From Heterotrichella gracilis (Eukaryota; Sar; Xanthophyceae; Tribonematales; Xanthonemataceae), in the NCBI GenBank assembly GCA_032358255.1, contig JAULBX010013872.1, positions 1 to 64,000 of the forward strand: a DNA stretch of 64,000 bases. Reading direction: 5' to 3'. The notes under the pieces were generated by a model, which saw only the letters and a list, made by a program, of their open reading frames with translations, was not told the origin of the DNA and did no database searches. Positions within the stretch are counted from its first letter, which is position 1. Each line of letters opens with the position of its first letter. Below, in pieces: positions 1 to 12,176 of this stretch. The position numbers and the translations under genes are program-made.

Positions 1-127
1 AAACCCTAAACCCTAAACCCTAAACCCTAAACCCTAAACCCTAAACCCTAAACCCTAAACCCTAAACCCTAAACCCTGAACCCTAAGCCCTAAAACCCTA
101 AAACCCTAAACCCTAAACCCTAAACAG
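1..127. repeat. Telomeric repeat array, TTTAGGG type
   Basis: The window begins with uninterrupted AAACCCT units. Near the inner edge the array holds variant units (CCCTGAA, CCCTAAG, CCCTAAAA) and then ends at about position 125. The C-rich strand reads 5' to 3' away from the end, so the G-rich strand (TTTAGGG) runs outward, as required at a left chromosome terminus. TTTAGGG is the Arabidopsis-type unit found in many plants and green algae. Chlamydomonas, in contrast, uses TTTTAGGG. Variant units on the inner side are normal for the oldest part of a telomere. Confidence 0.98.
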
Positions 128-1645
128 GTATGATGGAGCACGTTTGCAGTCACATTCCCCAGGTGGTACCACTGTTGTATTGTCCTCAGCAGTCAGCTTG
201 CTCTACACAAGGGTTTGCACCCATACTTGAATGGCCACTGCCCCTGTCCATCTCATCCGCGCCGCTATAGCCAGAGGGGTACCGCAGCCTTAGGCTTGCT
301 GTGTTCAAACAATTGTATGTGTTCCACCTTCACACCACCCATCCTTGGCTAGGAGCATGTCCACCACAGCTGTGTATCTGCAGACCAGACTGTAGTATGC
401 ATAAGCATATGACAGATGGTCAGACAATACAGTGTATTGTTCATGCTTGTGCACTACAGTGTGCAATTTTCATCAACTCCAGCCCTTCTCAGGGACAAAC
501 AAATGTTGGTGCCCATGGTGCTCATACCTTGCTGCTGGCTGCAATGCAGTTAGCCAGTCCATGTTAACGTTTGGGTGTCTACATACAGAGTTCTGTATCT
601 AGCAGTGATCTGATATTGCATTGCATCTTGCCAAGACGCAACCAGCTGGTCAGCTGGGGGCACGGTGCGCGCTCCCCGCTGTAGCTGCACATTATATGAG
701 AGTGGTGCCTCATGTAACAAGCCATGGCCATGCATGCTGGCCAGCGATGGCAACAACCGGAAATTCCCTGCTGCTGCAGCCGTCACGGTATTACTAGCAC
801 TCAGCCAGGCAGGCAGCCATCCCGACCCACTGGCATGCCAGCACACGCAGTAGGAACAGCAGCCCTCTCACACAATAGTTTGTTGGCGGCTTATCGGACA
901 CTCATTTGACCTGCATGCAAACTAACAGCTTCCAATGGGGGGCGCCCTAGCCTAGGGCGGCGCCGCTACAAAAGAACCTTGCAGCGCTGCCCTGCGGGAG
1001 GGCCTGCCATGTCTGCAGCTTTGGCGTGTAGGGTTTAGGGTTTCAAATCATCGGATACCGGCCGCATGTGCCGGTCTTGGACTGTAGTGCATGGCCCTCC
1101 GAGGGCCACTCAATAAGGCCCTCCTCTCTTGGCCTGACTGTGTTTTCAACATTGTTGAATGTGGTGTGCCGCTGACGTGGTGAATGAGGGCGTTCTGTTT
1201 CTTTCTAAATTTCTGTAGAAGTGTAACACATTATTTCAAACACCCTGCAAATTGCCTGTTGGCAATGCTCAAGTACCGTATACTATTCAAATGTGTGGCG
1301 CGACACACTGGAATTATTATAATACTACCACCACAGTCACTGCGGCTACTGCAGTGAGTGCAGTAACCCGGTGGCTACATTGCAACGGGGTCCAACGCAT
1401 GCATGCCATGTCCAAATCAGACGTTCTATTCTGAAAATCCATCATGTCAATAATAAGCAACAGCATGCCTTGAAATGGGCCATTCTTTTCCCATTTTTGG
1501 GCCAAAAATTTGGCAGAACTTTTCATGGAAGACTACTGTATGCGGAGGATTATGCGGGGTACTCCAGGGCCAGGTTGCCATCATGGTAAGACGGATAGGA
1601 GTACGGATATTAGAATTGGGCAATCAATGGAAATGTGAGACAAGG
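128..1645. other. Subtelomeric gene-free region
   Basis: No open reading frame here shows coding character or recognisable similarity. The stretch contains one short interstitial telomere-like tract at about 1029-1043, inverted relative to the terminal array. The last few hundred bases probably hold the 3' untranslated region of the FGAM synthase gene. No tandem subtelomeric satellite was seen. Confidence 0.6.
1029..1043 (+). repeat. Interstitial telomere-like tract, inverted
   Basis: The plus strand reads TAGGGTTTAGGGTTT, about two TTTAGGG units, in the orientation opposite to the terminal array. It could be a remnant of a healed end or rearrangement, or a chance telo-box-like motif. Confidence 0.6.
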
Positions 1646-4600
1646 TCATTGCCGCACTGCCTCGGCCCACTCGCGCGCATTTTGCCACAATTGCAACCAT
1701 GGCGAGGGATCGCTGCGCGAGAGCCCTGTGCCAGTTGGGAACCAGGGCTGCTGCCACATGAGGAAGGAGCGCTCGGGGTGGGGCATCATAGCCAGGTGGC
1801 GCCCATCGGGGGAGCACAACGCAGCAATGCCCTCGGGTGAGCCGTTAGGGTTGTAAGGGTATTGCGTTGTTGGGCTTCCTGAAGGCTCGCAATACCTACA
1901 ACACAAAGGGCGACAACCAGACTCAGAATGGAGACAAAGGAAATGAACACAAAGCAAGGCATGTGCTGAAGGCACAGATTGTGCCCACTGGGTGAATGCA
2001 TATGCATGCATGATTGGCAAGTGGATTGAACTGCTATGCATCACAGAAATTGGGGCACACAGTCAAGGAACCCTCCCAGCATGCTCCTCGATGCTTGCCT
2101 TTCCCCAAACTCTGTCCCTCACCTGATGGGCGCCAGATGGTTATCCAACACTGTTGCCTTCACTTCCTCTGATGGAAAGTGTGCTTTGCCCTCGCCATGT
2201 GCGCACCAGATGCCCATTTGGGATCCGGACATGCCCTTCAGCATGAGGGCGGGGGAGTCCTGCGCAGTGCAAACGATGTCAGCACAGGTACCATACCCTA
2301 TTGGGCAACTCAACAAAATTATTCAAATGCTGAATGCTTCAAAAATGAAGTGCTGTCAACAACGCCATTTGTTGACTGATCCTATGGTTGCTGTTCAACG
2401 CATGGCTTGGGGACGCGAGGGAACGCTTACACAACAGGCCTATTGCATCAAGTTTAGGTATTTTTTCTTTACCACATTTGTTTCCCTCTCATGTCAGGTA
2501 GAGCGTACAGCATAACCGCATCTGTTATAGAGCTCATTTAAGCACACACTCAACATCAAGGACCATGGCAACCTGAAATTTAGAGGGCTCAGTCTAACTA
2601 CAAGCGAGCACCCCGGCTAACAGTTGGAAGCACATCCGGGGATGCATATCCATCCCAGTACCGTATGCTACCACTCACCTGCACCATGACCGACACATAT
2701 CTGCACTCGAAGCGGCCCGAGCTGTTGTGAATAAAGCGCGGCTGCTGGGGGTCAGGTAGCAAGGTGCCAGCATCAGTGGCAGGCACCCAGCCCAGCAGCG
2801 CCATCAGCTGGCACCCATTGCACACACCCAAGCTGAAGGTGTCAGGCCTGGGTGTGCAGCGGGATTGGTCATGGCTCCATGAGGTAGGAGATCATAGCAG
2901 CAGGCTGACAAGACATGAGCATGAGGCAGGTGGTGTATCCAGTGCTTCTTACCTAGCGTAGAATGCTTGGAACTGCTCCCAAAGCCTGCTGTTGAATCGA
3001 ATTGTCCCTGCCCACCCCTTGGCACTATCCAGCACATCTGCGTAGCTGAACCCGCCCACAAAGCACAGCCCCTGGAAGCCCTTTAGGTCCGCCCGCCCCG
3101 CCAGCAAATCGCTCATTGTGATGTCCCATGGCTCCATGCCCGCCAGCCACACAGCTGCGCTCATCTCCCTGTCGCTGTTGCTGCCCTCCTCACTGCAAAG
3201 GGGGGCCAGATAAATCAATGCAGTTTTGCGAAAGAATGCGGCGAAATTTGCATACTTGCTGGAAGCTTCCACCATTGCTCTGGGGACACCACCATGATGA
3301 ATGCTGGATGGACAGAAGCAGGATAGCACACACCCCGCCCCTGGGGCAACACCCACCGGATAATAGCCACACGCACTCTCCCTGTCGCCTGCAGCTTGCT
3401 GTCTGGTGTCCACGCAGGTGTGAAAGGCAGCTGCCAGCGCGGCGCTGTGCGGTGCGGCTGCAGCGCCTCCTCCTGGGCTACACTCAGCTGAGAGCTCTGC
3501 AGGCGCTCGAGATGGAATGCTGTGGCCTCCCACACAGCGCGCAGCGCAGGGGTGGTGCCTGGGGGTTGGATAGATGAGGGGGGGTCAGCAGGGTTGCAGG
3601 GCAGAGACACTGACTGCCAAACTGCACTGCATAGGCAGGGTCGTGACATGCAAGCCCCGCGTGCCTGGCTTACCACTGATCTGTGATGCCCCTGCTACCC
3701 GGATGTCCACCTTTCCTCCTGCACTGCTCCTGCCTATAGCTGATGCTGGCACCCCCTCTGCTGCATATGCCGCCAGCACCGTCTCCACCATGCCCTCAGC
3801 CACCTCCACCACCAAGCCCAGCTCCTCTGCAAACAGCGCCGACAGGGGGCCATGCGGGTCGTAGATGGGGGCGGGCAGGTCAACCTGGGCACAGCAGCGG
3901 GGTGGTATGAGGATTGACAGGTGCATGTGCAGCAAACATCCACCAAAGCCACCAGGCCTCATTGCGCAAACGGCTGCATGGGACACTGGCACACATATCA
4001 ACACAGTTGGTTCATTATGTACACCCCAGGTGACATGATGAAGTGACGCCAGCTGCATTGTCCTTCTTGCAGCCATGACCAACTATTGTCATTGGACAAT
4101 ACATAAATCCTATTTTTTTCACGGTAGCAAAGTGCCCAATGTGCATGCATGGCCCCTGAGCCCATGTGTCCAGTCGAGTTGGTGTTGTGAGCAGCGTTTC
4201 ACCAGATGACATTGCATCCCCACACCACACCCCCGACCCCCACCATCTCACCTCAATGCCACAGTCCCCAGCAAACGCCATCTCTAGCAGAGTGGTGACC
4301 AGCCCGCCATCACTCACATCATGCCCCGCCTCCAGCACCCCCTCCGCCACCAGCCGCTGTGTCACCTCAAACCCGGACTTGAGCACGGGTAGGGACACGT
4401 CAGGACAGGCATCGCCAACCTGTGCGCAAGGGAACGGGGGGCATGTCAGCACACAATTGAGCTCCAGTGTCTGCATCCCACAGCCCCATGCATCCCCCAC
4501 AGGCCCCCAGCCCCCACCCACCTGGTTGAAGCACTGCGCCAGCGCTGACCCGCCCAACCGCCTGCGCCCCTCCGCCAGATCCACATGCAGCAGCACCCCT

Positions 4601-7600
4601 GCACCCCCCGGTGCCTTGAGGTCCGGTGTGACTGTGGCAGTGATATCTGGGCAGCCCACATACGCGCTGACCACCAGGTTGCCGGGTGCCTTGACTGTCT
4701 CACCACCCGCGCTGGCCGCCATGGACAGGCTGTCCTTGCCGCCGTCACAGGCAACGCCCAGGGATATCATGGCCTCCCTGCAAAGTGATGGGTGGGTGGT
4801 CGGTGGGTACGAGGTACTGCAGCCAGGCAATCCATGCCAGGAATACCAAGTAGCAGAGGCAGCAAACAGACTCGGATGCACTAGCCATACAGCAAGTCAT
4901 CGCTCATTTGACCCTCCTGAAGAGTGCACAGAGTAACCACAGGGGGACACCAGGGATGCCCGGCCATGCCCCCACCAGCCTCCCTTGACCTGCCACACCC
5001 ACCGTAGTGCCTGCGCCGCGTCATACATGGCTGGCCCTTCGTTGTCCATCTTGGCTGCGTACATCCAGTTGACACTTGCCTTCACATCACCCAGGCCATT
5101 TGTGCGCGCCCACACCAGGTTGGTCAGCGCCTCGCCCACAGCCAGGCGGGCCATGGCCTGGAGGAGGGGGGACCAGGGTGTGTGAGCCAGTCAGGTGCGT
5201 GGGGCATGATGCAGGGAGCGGCTGCGTATGCAAAGTGTGCGGCCACAGCAGCAAGCACTGTGCTTCGGTCATGACTTGTTTACCCTACCTTAGGGTCCAG
5301 CAGCCCCTTTATAGGCTGCTCGCCTATGGATGTTGCCAGTCCTGTTGTCCCCATGTGCGTCTGAGCCATGACCGCCACATCAGCCAGCGGCAGCAGTAGG
5401 GGGCCAACGCACTGCTGCTGAGCCACAAGGCCTGCAACAGAGTGGTGGGGTGGGTACTGGCAACAGCAAACTCACATTTACTGCCATGATAACGCACTGT
5501 GGCACTGCCAGATTAACAAGGGGGCGGTGGAACAGCAATGCATGGTGGCTGCCCCGTGTGAGCCCTGCAGCCACCTGACCCTCCTCTCCCCTCCCCTCCC
5601 ACCTGTGACGCATCTGTCCACCTTGGTTGTGAGGAACCTCTTGGAGCACACGGCAGGCAGGCGCAGGACCATGTCCAGGGCAGAGGCAGGGGTGACGTCG
5701 GAGGGCAGGGACAGGGGGGACAAGGGAGGGGTCTCCCTGCAGGGGTCAGGGGCATGGATCAGGAATGAACTGGATAGGAGAACATTGCAGGCAGATAACC
5801 CCTACACAGGAAGATTTGAGCAAAACTGCACTGCCCAATTGAAGCAAAGCCTCAGCCGGCAAAGGGCATGGGGATATACCCCACCCCCCCACAGCGCTGT
5901 GCCACGCAGGAGCACTCGCCCCCCCTCACCTGTTGAATGTGAATGTCTTGTCGGGCATGTCCCCCAGCACTTTCTCCAGGTCCAGGTCCACAGGGGTGGG
6001 GCTGCCAGCTGGTGCATCGCGGTCAACCAGGGTCACGCGCCCACTGCCATCAATGGAGCCAATGACCTGCAGGGGGCCGCTGAGGGTTGCAAGGTATACA
6101 TAGCCAAGATCTGGCAAATCCCTGGGCCATGCCAGTATGCTTCAAAAGGCTAAGGTGCAATGCAGCACATGTAGGCAACAACTGGTGTCGCGATAAAAGG
6201 GGACTGAATGATGGCGTGGCGCCACATACCTGCAGGCCACACCTCTCCCTCTTTGCAATCTCCTCCATGAGCCCCCTTGCCTCCGGCTTGATGAGCATGC
6301 AGTCGTTCTCCTGGTACTCAGCGCCCCAGATCTCAAGCACACTCATAGTCTTGTCGCCTAGGCTGACCTGACACCAGGTGAGCAAAGGTGGGTGAGGCAG
6401 GGAAACGGTGGAGATAGCACAGCTGCCACAGCTGGTGCAGTGGGTGCCAGTCATGCGTGTGACAGCGACGTGGCAGACGCATGCACCAAAGTGCCCATGT
6501 GCTTGCGTGCGTTGGCCCTACCTCCCGCACATCAATCTTTGCGCCCAGCGGGTAGATGATCTCCTTGACCACGTTGCAGTTGCCACCTGCGCCCTGGTCA
6601 TGGATCTGCTGGATGGGGTTGGCGGTGCCCATCTCAACGCACGCGCGCACCACCCGCCACAGCTTCTGAGCCATCTCAGCATCACCACGCTGCAGCAAAT
6701 GATGAGTAGTAAGTCAACAGGGAAGGGGGTTCAGGTATACTGCAGCACATCCATCTGTAGATGAATCATGAAGCGATGCATTTACTCTGCATGTGCGCAT
6801 AAATGCACTGTACATGTGACTAGATCTACATGGGAAGTAGATGCACCAAGGGCGAACATCATTGCATTGTCCATGCAGACCAGGCCCCCTGCCTCTGCCC
6901 TGCAGCCCCTCCCCCCCACCTGCACCGCATTGAAATCCAGGTCTGCACGCCCGCGGCCACCCGAGGGCACAGAGGAGGCTGCCCCGCCCCCCATGCCAAT
7001 GCGGTAGGCGGGCCCACCAATCTTGACGATGAGCATGCCAATCTCTGGAGGGGCCTTCTCCAGGTGGCCATGGTCAATCTGACCCACCCCCGCACTGAAC
7101 ATGATTGGCTTGATCCACTCGCGGCGCTCACCAGATGGCAGGCGCAGGCCAAAGGTGCGCGTGTAGCCGGCAATCAGCGGCTCGCCAAATTTGTTGCCAT
7201 AGTCGCTGGCGCCATTGCTGGCGTCAATCAAGATCTAAAAAACAGACCAGAGGTTGAAGTCAAATAATGCAAGGTAACCAGCAGCACTGGCATCCTTGAC
7301 ACTCACGTACAGGCGATTGCCCTGCGATCCATCTGTCTATGGTTCCAGCTAAAAGCCAGTGCGGTTGCAAGGCCTCTACCAACAGCAGCGCCACCCACAT
7401 GCCATGCGTGGCATGCATACAGGCGTCCACGCTTGCCCTCCTATCTCCTGATGACCCAGGTCTGCCAGCACTGTGCTTCAATTAATGCAATCTAGTGAGT
7501 GCAAACCTGTCTAACTCCCCACCTGCAGGGGTGCGGCCAAGTTTGGTGGGTACTCAAAGCCTGTGTCCTCCCAGGCAAGCGGGTAGCCATCCATGTGCAA

Positions 7601-10600
7601 GTTGCCCACGCAGTAGCCTGCAGTGCCTGCGCCCATGATGGAACCAATGCCGGTGGCGTGGGTATCGCGCATGCGCCCACCCGCACCTGTCTCAGCACCC
7701 GGGTAGGGTGCCACAGCGCACGGGAAGTTGTGTGTTTCCGCAGTGAGCAGCAGGTCCCAGTCCCGATCCTGGGGCATGAGGGGGCAGGGCGCCCCGGCGG
7801 TGAGGGGCAGCACAGGGGTCACCTTTCCACCACTGCACATAACACAAAGGAAAACTTTAGCAGCAATGCAACCACTTGGTTGTGCTTTGCAAAGTAGAAT
7901 TGCTTCCATGCGCAGTGCCAGGGAGGTAGCTGCATCGTATGTCCATGTACCAAACACTCTGCACCCTGTGGTTAAAAACAGCAAACCGGGAGTAATGCCT
8001 CACCGAATGGCTGATGAGTTGTCCTTGAATCCAATAACGCTGTTGCCGGGGTTGGCCCTCAGCGTATCCTTCACCATCTTGAACAGCGTCTCCGGCTGCT
8101 CCTCGCCATCAATCACAATCTTGCCACGGAAGAACCTGCGGAGACAAGGTGAGGATGTAAACAAGGGACATGTCAGGAGGGGCGCAGCACAATTTTTCCA
8201 TGGGTGGCGTGCTATACAGCAGAGGCACACATTCGCTGTGGCACCACATGCAACATATCTGCCAAGTCTCTGAGCATGCCCTAGTCCTTACCAGTGCCTT
8301 GAGTGCTCCGAGTTTGACTGTGCAATGTCAAACAGCTCCACATTGGTGGGGTCGCGCTGCATCTCCTCGCGGAACATATGCGTGTAGTAGTCAAGGTCCT
8401 GCTCGTCAAAAGCAAGGCCCATGTCCTGCAATGGGGGGAGGGTGAGCCGCCAACTCCAGCTACTTCCAGAGGCAAGCCGTGCCGCATGCCGCATCAGTGT
8501 GAATACTTACAAAAATTGCACCACCATTGCACACCGAATGCCAGCACAAACACGCTGGTACTGTCCCAGGCTGCAGGGCACGAGTTGATGCATAAACAGC
8601 AGGGCGCAGGCGCACTCCCTGGAATGCGGGATCCAGCGTGCCCACAGTGGGGGCTGGGTAATGCATTACATCAATTCCAATGTACAATAAGACCATCACA
8701 GGTTAAATCACTTCACAAAACCTTCAGATTCCTCAATCCGGAATCAATTTACCCTGGAGTTGCCCATGCCTTTTTCGGGGTGCGGGGGACTCTTTGTCAT
8801 TAATATGTTATCAATCGTAAATGCATGTACATACAGAGACAGATTAGTTGAGTAACCCATTTCCCCCCATTTGGCAAAAAAAATCGTAAAAAACATATTT
8901 TTATGTGCTGAATAGTAATATCATAGCATACTTCAATTTAAACACATAGGATTGTCCACGCCACCAGCTGAAATCCATTCGCCCAGTGCTCGTGAAATAA
9001 TATGCGCCTGCACCAGTAGCCCCATTCCTCAATCTGCGCCCACCTGGTTGATCTTCTCCAGCGCCGCCCGTCCCTCAGCCATGACCGGGATGGTGAGGGT
9101 GGCCTCAGGCACCACGTCGGAAGTGAAAGCAGCCAGCGCCTCGGGGTACACCTGCTCAGTCATGCGGTCGTGGACCTGCAGGGGGGGGTGATGGGAGTGG
9201 GAGACTGCGGTCGTGGACCTGCAGGGCAGGGCTGTGGCAGGCGGCATGACAAAGCCCAAAAAACTTACACCCCTCTGACCTCCTACCGCCCCTGCCATAC
9301 CAGTGCTGCAAATGCTGTGAGCTCCTCCTGTGTGAGCGGCTGTGTGGCTGTGAGCAGGTACCTGCGTGACAGCTCCACGCGCTGCACCTTGTGGAGGGCG
9401 CAGGAGGCGCAGATGCTGACCGCGTTGGTGGACCAGGCGCTGCTGAAGCTCATGCGGGGGCCAACCTTGACACAAGGGGTCCTGGTGTCAGTGGTAGCGC
9501 AAGCAGTGCAACATGGCAGCGGAAAAAAACGTGTGGCGCATGTGTGTTCCATGCCGCTCACCTCCACCACCGCCTGCCCGGTTTGCGGCGATGTGAACAC
9601 GGTGGCACCCTTCAGCAGTTCCGGCTCAAAAGTCTCGCGCAGCAGCCTGGACACAGAACAGGAGGATTAGTTGTTATGATGGCTTGATGCCGGTACTGCG
9701 GCATGGCAAGCTGTACACTTTGATATATTGCATCCACTCCCCAGTCCAGCAACCTTATGCGCGTACCATGTCAGTGTGTCTGCCTCCTCCGCTGTCAGTG
9801 GAGCAGTGAGGTCAATGTTGTAGCACTGCGCAACCACACAAGCAGTATCGAAGCAGGGAACGTGATCACAACATGGGTGCTGCTCAGCTCCACTCATCCA
9901 CTTGTGCACATCAAACTTGCATGTGCCTGTGCACCAGTGAGGCAAAACTGGCGTGCATGAAGGTATGCGTCGTGCTCACCAACTCTCCCTGGATGTCCTG
10001 GATGTTGGCGGACACCTTCTGCTGGGCCTGTGACAGGGGAGTGCTTTGTGTAAGGCCAGGTAGAGGCGACAGTCTGGGCACAGGCCAGGCAATGTACGCG
10101 TGCGGATATTCAGCGGAGCAGCAGGTAGTCCAGTACTGGCTCTGCCCGCCTCACCTTCTTGAGCAGCGTGTCCGCCTTCTCTGGCGCCAAGCCCGGGTAG
10201 CGGTACAGCTGAACTACTCCTGACCGCGCGGTGAGGGCTGTCTTGGGTGCACTGGCCACCGTGGTGCGCTGAAAGGTAGGGAGCCAGTAAGGCAGGGTCA
10301 GCAGGTGGAGTCAGGAAACGCACAAGCTTGTTAGGATACATACACATAGATTAGCTCAGATACAGACAGGAATTCACAAGGATACACAAGAGCACTCATG
10401 CCAATATGTTCTGGATATGATACTGATATATGCGAGTGGACAGTACAAGAAGGCTGCGAGGAGACCACCATGGACCCTAGGGTATATGGCATGCGTCATC
10501 TTGTTAACTTGATTCCCAAGTTGGCAAAACAGGGATGGGCATGGCGAGCATCAAACCATTCGTTGCAAAGGAAAAGTGCTAACAGGGGGTTCACTGTGTT

Positions 10601-11135
10601 CAGGTAGCAGCGCATGCATATGGACCGGCTTGTTGGAAAGGAGGGCAGCAGAGTCACCTCTTGGAATGCCGTGGCTCTGGTCTGTATGGCGGCCGACCTT
10701 CCTGCAGTATGCAAGGCGCGCACCCCACCACCGGTTCTGCCTGTGTGTGCAGGAGGTGTCTTACTGAAAAGCCATTGGATTCTTGCAGGGGGGTGCTGGA
10801 CATGCCCACCAGATGGGCACGAACGCACGTGAGGCAGCAAAGGCAACTGACAACGAGGAGGCAGTGTGGCTGGCAAAGCAAGTAGCTTGTAATAGTTGGG
10901 TTATGCACACAAATAGCTGTGCTGTAGGTCGAGGCATATTTCCAAGTGGGCTAGGCTAGGCACCCTACCTGGGAGGGGACTGGCGACCAGGCTTCGTCCA
11001 GCACCAGACAGCTGAGGCCCTTGTTTGAACCTAGCGGTGCACACAATACCACTGGATAAAGGGGTTCAGGTGAGTGCACATAGCAGGCCAGTCTCCACTG
11101 AAGGACACGGGGCGCATGGCACCGCTTACCTGCAT
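1646..11135 (-). CDS. PUR4: Phosphoribosylformylglycinamidine synthase (FGAM synthase), multi-exon
   Basis: FGAM synthase performs the fourth step of de novo purine synthesis: FGAR plus glutamine and ATP gives FGAM. The exons follow the one-chain eukaryotic/large PurL architecture. An N-terminal PurS-like and linker part lies at about 10268-9300. AIRS-type ATP-grasping domains follow (SNSEHSRHW near 8290, TAETHNFPCAV near 7740, GGPAYRIGMGGGAASS near 7000, DGGKDSLSMAA near 4730, HDVSDGGL near 4310). A C-terminal class I glutaminase comes last, with nucleophile Cys in GVCNGCQLMALLGW (about 2790-2830) and the His-Glu pair in MMPHPERSF (about 1760). The stop is at 1646. Three small 5' exons are phase-consistent (ATG-CAG at 11130-11135; 10969-11030; 10658-10763, then 10268 on) and encode about 58 Ala/Arg/Thr/Ser-rich residues, like a plastid transit peptide. 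Plant FGAM synthases are plastid or dual targeted. Assignment is firm; the exact start is less so. Confidence 0.97.
9163..9228 (-). repeat. 43-bp tandem duplication spanning an FGAM synthase splice acceptor
   Basis: The segment TGCGGTCGTGGACCTGCAGG occurs at 9163 and again at 9206. On the minus strand this is a polypyrimidine-CTGCAG acceptor followed by the first bases of the exon beginning VHDRMTEQVYPEALAAF. The copy at 9163 abuts the exon. The copy at 9206 is a spare acceptor 43 bases upstream in the intron, and its use would shift the frame. Confidence 0.8.
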
Positions 11136-12176
11136 GCTGCTGGTGCCACTACAGCGGGCTTGACACCCCCAGCACAGCTCACAGACACCCCGAGTGGCCT
11201 GTCCATATAATGCGAGTGGTTCAGCAGCGTGCTGCGAAACCAAAGCACGCCACAGCAAGCTGGGGGCAGGTCAGCCCACCCACCAGTTTAAACTACAGGG
11301 AGGGTGGCGGCTCTTCAGGAGGTCACAGCCTTTGTTCAGTTCCCCGGAACACACAGCGAAAGGAGTACACTTTCCGCGAGCTGTGCAGTTAACATGACCA
11401 CCTGGCGCGATGGTGGGTGGGGTAAAGCAGCCAGCAGCACGTTTTGTCTGGGGCAAACGTTTCAAAGTTGATGAGTTGTGTTATCCACCTGCGGGGAGGA
11501 TACCGCAATGACGCCGTGATGACGTATGTTGGCGTCACCCCTTTTTAAAAGCATGAAAGTGTATAAATGGCCAATGCCACAGGCGTTTATGCAGTGCCAA
11601 GCCGCGCCTACACTCCTCACACGCACTCTTATTGGGTAGCAGGTGCAACTGGGTTGCCTAGTGCAAGTGGAACTCTTACCCAACTGTCTACCCAAACCGG
11701 ACGCTTCTGCCCAGAGATCGTTCCAAGGTACCCTGCCAGGCGTAACCCTGCCTGCCACTGCAACACTCGACCGCTACGCTTCTCCTCTACGTCCCGCTGA
11801 TCTTTCCAGCTATTGGCTTCAACTGGCCAGTCCCAGCCATCAGGCGGCAAGTTGAAACCAGGATATGCTCGTGGTGAAGTGAACTAGGACGCCAACTTCT
11901 CAGCCAGGAGCTGGGTCACTGTCCGTGGCGTTCTGCACGGATCTGCGTGGTACGTGTTGCCCTTTCTCACGCATAACCCTTGTTGACGCATTGCAAACGC
12001 GCCAGTGAGTAAGCTGAGCAACTTGCAATTCTCCATACCGTGACCTTTTCCAGCCAAGCAGAGTCAAGGCATGACCTCAAAGACTCACACTTGGTTTGCT
12101 TGCAGTGCAAAGCCTGGCGGGGTGCTGAAATATGGGCTGCACAATGGGTGGGTGGGGAGTACAGTACCCCAGCTCA
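11136..12176. other. Divergent intergenic region between FGAM synthase and the first GT64 gene
   Basis: This stretch separates two divergent genes and should hold both promoters. A TATAAATG element and TGACG/ACGT elements lie at 11509-11569. A TTTGCTTGCAG acceptor-like string ends near 12106, so the GT64 mRNA may have a spliced 5' leader. No conserved coding sequence was found. Confidence 0.5.
11509..11569 (+). promoter_or_regulatory. Candidate promoter: TGACG inverted repeat with ACGT core and TATA box
   Basis: TGACGCC at 11509 and its inverse GGCGTCA at 11531 flank a TGACGTA (ACGT core) at 11520. A TATAAATG follows at 11562. TGACG and ACGT cores are the classic binding sites of plant and algal bZIP factors. 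Spacing of about 25-50 bases to the TATA box suits a promoter reading toward the GT64 gene, which would then have a leader of nearly 600 bases. This is inferred only from motifs. Confidence 0.4.

Noticed and set aside
11136-11258. Upstream extension of the FGAM synthase first exon to position 11258 (frame beginning LLWRALVSQHAAEP)
   Set aside because: The frame opens with TTG after an in-frame stop and has no ATG before the one at 11135, so it is treated as 5' untranslated sequence.
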